From Betaproteobacteria bacterium (lineage in GTDB: Bacteria; Pseudomonadota; Gammaproteobacteria; Burkholderiales; Casimicrobiaceae), in assembly GCA_016861105.1 (NCBI GenBank), contig BOKS01000002.1, forward strand, positions 248,001-312,000: a DNA stretch of 64,000 bases. The letters are read 5' to 3'. Below, in pieces: positions 62,658 to 64,000 of the stretch (position 1 is its first letter; each line of letters begins with the position of its first letter). A program made the position numbers and the translations under genes. The notes beneath the pieces were generated by a model. It worked only from the letters and a program-made list of their open reading frames with translations, did not search any database and was not told where the DNA came from.

Positions 62658-62695
62658 ATCCCGCCCACCGACGACACGCTGGCGAGGAGGATCCG

Positions 62696-63196
62696 ATGCG
62701 AATCACAGGGGCTTTGACCGCGACGCTGGGCGCGGCGGCACTGGCGGCGGCGCCGCTGCCCGCCGCGGCACAGACCGTGCACGCGACGCTCGAGGGCTAC
62801 CAGGAGGTGCCGGCGCTGTCCACGCCCGGCGCGGGAAGCTTCCGCGCCCGGATCGACCGGCGCACGGCGGCGATCCACTGGCAGCTGAGCTACGGCGACA
62901 TTCCCAGCGCCGTGCTCCAGGCGCACATCCACTTCGGCCAGCACGGCGTCAACGGCGGCATCGGCGCGTTCCTGTGCAGCAACCTCGGCAACGGGCCGGC
63001 CGGGACGCAGGCCTGCCCGCAGAGCGGCGAGATCGGCGGCACCATCACCGCGGCCGACGTCGTGGGCCCGGCGGCGCAGGGCATCACGCCCGGAGAGTTC
63101 GACGAGCTGATCGAGGCGGTCCGCCGCGGCGTGGCCTACGTCAACGTCCACTCGGCGGAGCGACCCGGCGGCGAGATCCGGGGGCAGATCAGGTAG
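62696..63196 (+). CDS. CHRD-domain secreted protein
   Basis: 166 residues: signal peptide (about 1-25, ending PAAAQ) then a single CHRD domain: VHATLEGYQEVPALSTPGAG, IHWQLSYGDIPSAVLQAHIHFGQ, GVAYVNVHSAERPGGEIRGQI. CHRD domains are beta-rich and of unknown function in bacteria. Two internal Cys (SNLGNGPAGTQACPQ region) may form a disulphide. GAGGAGG lies 5 bases before the ATG, and a hairpin separates it from the operon upstream, so it is probably transcribed alone. Confidence 0.88.
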   Translation: MRITGALTATLGAAALAAAPLPAAAQTVHATLEGYQEVPALSTPGAGSFRARIDRRTAAIHWQLSYGDIPSAVLQAHIHFGQHGVNGGIGAFLCSNLGNGPAGTQACPQSGEIGGTITAADVVGPAAQGITPGEFDELIEAVRRGVAYVNVHSAERPGGEIRGQIR

Positions 63197-63339
63197 CCGG
63201 CGGGCGGATCCCCGCGCGCCCGCCGCGCAGCGGACTGCGGGCAGGCGCTGCGGTCAGGAGGCAGGCGGCGACGCGCGTCGCCCCGCGGGGAGGGGGGCGC
63301 GCATCGCCGTCGCGAGCGAACGCGGCTGCGCGGCTCGCG
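63197..63339. other. Convergent intergenic gap, nothing recognisable
   Basis: 143 bases between the convergent CHRD gene and the small hypothetical gene. Very GC-rich, no open frame with family features and no clear hairpin with a T-tract. Confidence 0.5.
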
Positions 63340-63618
63340 TCAGTCCGCTCCCGCGTCGGCGGCCTCGGCCGCGCGCGACTGCTCGCCGCGCTCCTGGTAG
63401 CGCTCGCGCACGAACGCGACGATCTGCTCGACGTCGACGTCGCGCTCCCAGAGCTCCCAGAGCAGCTTCTCGAGCGCCCACCAGCGCGCGTCGGCGTCCG
63501 GAAGGGCCTCGACCGCGTCCCAGCACGCGACTTTCCACTCGGGGTGCCGGAACACGACGACCTTGCCTTCGTCGTCGACGAACTGGCGCTCGATGATGAC
63601 TGCGGTCTGCTTTCCCAT
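63340..63618 (-). CDS. Small hypothetical protein
   Basis: 92 residues from ATG 63618, which has AAGGA 6 bases upstream. Sequence: basic-hydrophobic start MGKQTAVIIERQFVDDEGKV, a Trp-rich middle (PEWKVACWDAVEAL, RWWALEKLLWELWERDVD) and an acidic, Ala-rich tail after an arginine-rich segment. Probably soluble and mostly helical. I recognise no family. Amino-acid composition differs from shadow frames (few Arg/Pro runs, sensible start site), which supports it as a real gene. Confidence 0.65.
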   Translation of the reverse strand: MGKQTAVIIERQFVDDEGKVVVFRHPEWKVACWDAVEALPDADARWWALEKLLWELWERDVDVEQIVAFVRERYQERGEQSRAAEAADAGAD

Positions 63619-63768
63619 CGGGGATCCTTGCAAGTGTGCGTGCGGACGCGCGCCGGTCGCGGCGTGCGCCGGTGGTGGCTCGTGTCCGGAGGGAGCGCAG
63701 CGGCCCGGATCGGACCCATGGGCCGCGATCCGCGGCCCTCGCGGCTGCGCGGGGGAACGTCTCCCGGC

Positions 63769-63774
63769 ATTATA
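63769..63774 (-). promoter_or_regulatory. Perfect -10 hexamer TATAAT upstream of the small hypothetical gene
   Basis: TATAAT on the minus strand at 63774-63769, in the only AT-rich stretch of this gap and about 150 bases upstream of the small gene. The -35 region at 17-bp spacing (GCCGCC) does not match, so activity is uncertain. Confidence 0.4.
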
Positions 63775-63850
63775 CGGGATCGCGTGCGCGCGGCGGCCGG
63801 CCACGGCAGGTCGCGATCGGCGGCGCCCGCGCCGCCGGCGTGAAAGCGGA

Positions 63851-63874
63851 GACGGCCGGGAGCGCCCGGCCGTC
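63851..63874 (-). terminator. Rho-independent-type terminator for the right-edge gene
   Basis: GACGGCCGGG (63851-63860) and CCCGGCCGTC (63865-63874) form a 10-bp stem with a four-base loop; on the minus strand it is followed by TCCGCTTTCA. It lies 44 bases after the stop of the partial gene at the right edge. Confidence 0.6.
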
Positions 63875-63880
63875 GAAGGG

Positions 63881-63906
63881 GCGCCGTCCGCGGCCGCGGA
63901 CGGCGC
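63881..63906. repeat. 26-bp perfect palindrome
   Basis: GCGCCGTCCGCGG is followed by its exact complement. It lies between the stop of the partial right-edge gene and the hairpin at 63851-63874, giving two tandem hairpins. It may add to termination. Confidence 0.55.
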
Positions 63907-63917
63907 TGTCGCGCCCG

Positions 63918-64000
63918 TCAGTTCGGGTACGCGTAGACCGGCGGCGGCAGCTGGTCGGCAGTCGTTCCGCGCGGCGGCCGCGGATTGGGGTTGAAGGCGT
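63918..64000 (-). CDS. 3' end of an unidentified gene, cut by window edge
   Basis: An open minus-strand frame enters at 64000 and stops with TGA at 63918, giving a 26-residue C-terminus that ends DQLPPPVYAYPN. Two hairpins directly after the stop support a real gene end. Too short to assign a family; the Pro/Tyr-rich end suggests an exported or surface protein, but this is a guess. Confidence 0.45.
   Translation of the reverse strand, partial: AFNPNPRPPRGTTADQLPPPVYAYPN

Overview
The window is very GC-rich DNA, densely coded, with short spacers, many 4-bp start/stop overlaps and frequent GTG starts. The lig (protocatechuate 4,5-cleavage) genes, a Bug-type solute receptor, PhaAB-type antiporter genes and the many CoA-pathway genes suggest a catabolically versatile betaproteobacterium, probably Burkholderiales. 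That placement is inference. I see no rRNA, tRNA, CRISPR array, phage or intact insertion sequence.

Region 1 (1-11.2 kb, minus strand) reads from a GntR regulator through a thiolase-like protein, an acyl-CoA ligase, HyuA and HyuB, then, beyond a REP-derived 39-bp tandem repeat, an acyl-CoA dehydrogenase and a two-subunit B12-dependent acyl-CoA mutase. It looks like a catabolic pathway whose substrate I cannot name. Divergent from it (11.3-14.5 kb, plus) are an NnrS-like membrane protein and a fused 3-hydroxyacyl-CoA dehydrogenase/enoyl-CoA hydratase.

Region 2 (14.5-31.7 kb, minus) is a run of 14 co-directional genes. It opens with DUF1329, DUF1302, RND/MMPL, TerB-like and YCF48-like genes (a presumed envelope transport module). 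It continues with an aldehyde dehydrogenase and a quinohemoprotein amine dehydrogenase (QHNDH) locus: qhpA, qhpD, qhpC, qhpB, qhpF and qhpE. The usual flavin monooxygenase gene qhpG is absent. Between qhpB and qhpF lie two U32-family genes resembling UbiV and UbiU, which may supply the tryptophan hydroxylation by another chemistry. This is the most unusual feature of the window. A divergent EutR-like AraC regulator (32-33 kb) probably controls the run.

Region 3 (33-37.2 kb): a GntR repressor gene faces a sulfatase gene and a Bug-type binding protein, with a clear promoter and overlapping operator between them. Region 4 (37.2-46.3 kb): a LysR gene, two matching LysR boxes, a ModA-like protein and the lig genes K, I, A, B, C, a second AB pair and J, then an alpha/beta hydrolase. 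Together these convert protocatechuate-type catechols to pyruvate and oxaloacetate. Region 5 (46.3-50.9 kb): a complete branched-chain-amino-acid-type ABC importer, probably for the aromatic substrate, then a hemerythrin-like protein.

Region 6 (51.5-57.5 kb, minus): a Mnh/Pha cation/proton antiporter operon whose A/B gene carries a one-base frame disruption. Region 7 (57.6-64 kb): a DUF1932 dehydrogenase and a MetE-like protein on minus; MaoC, CoA-transferase, enoyl-CoA hydratase and CHRD-domain genes on plus; then a small hypothetical gene and the 3' end of another gene on minus.
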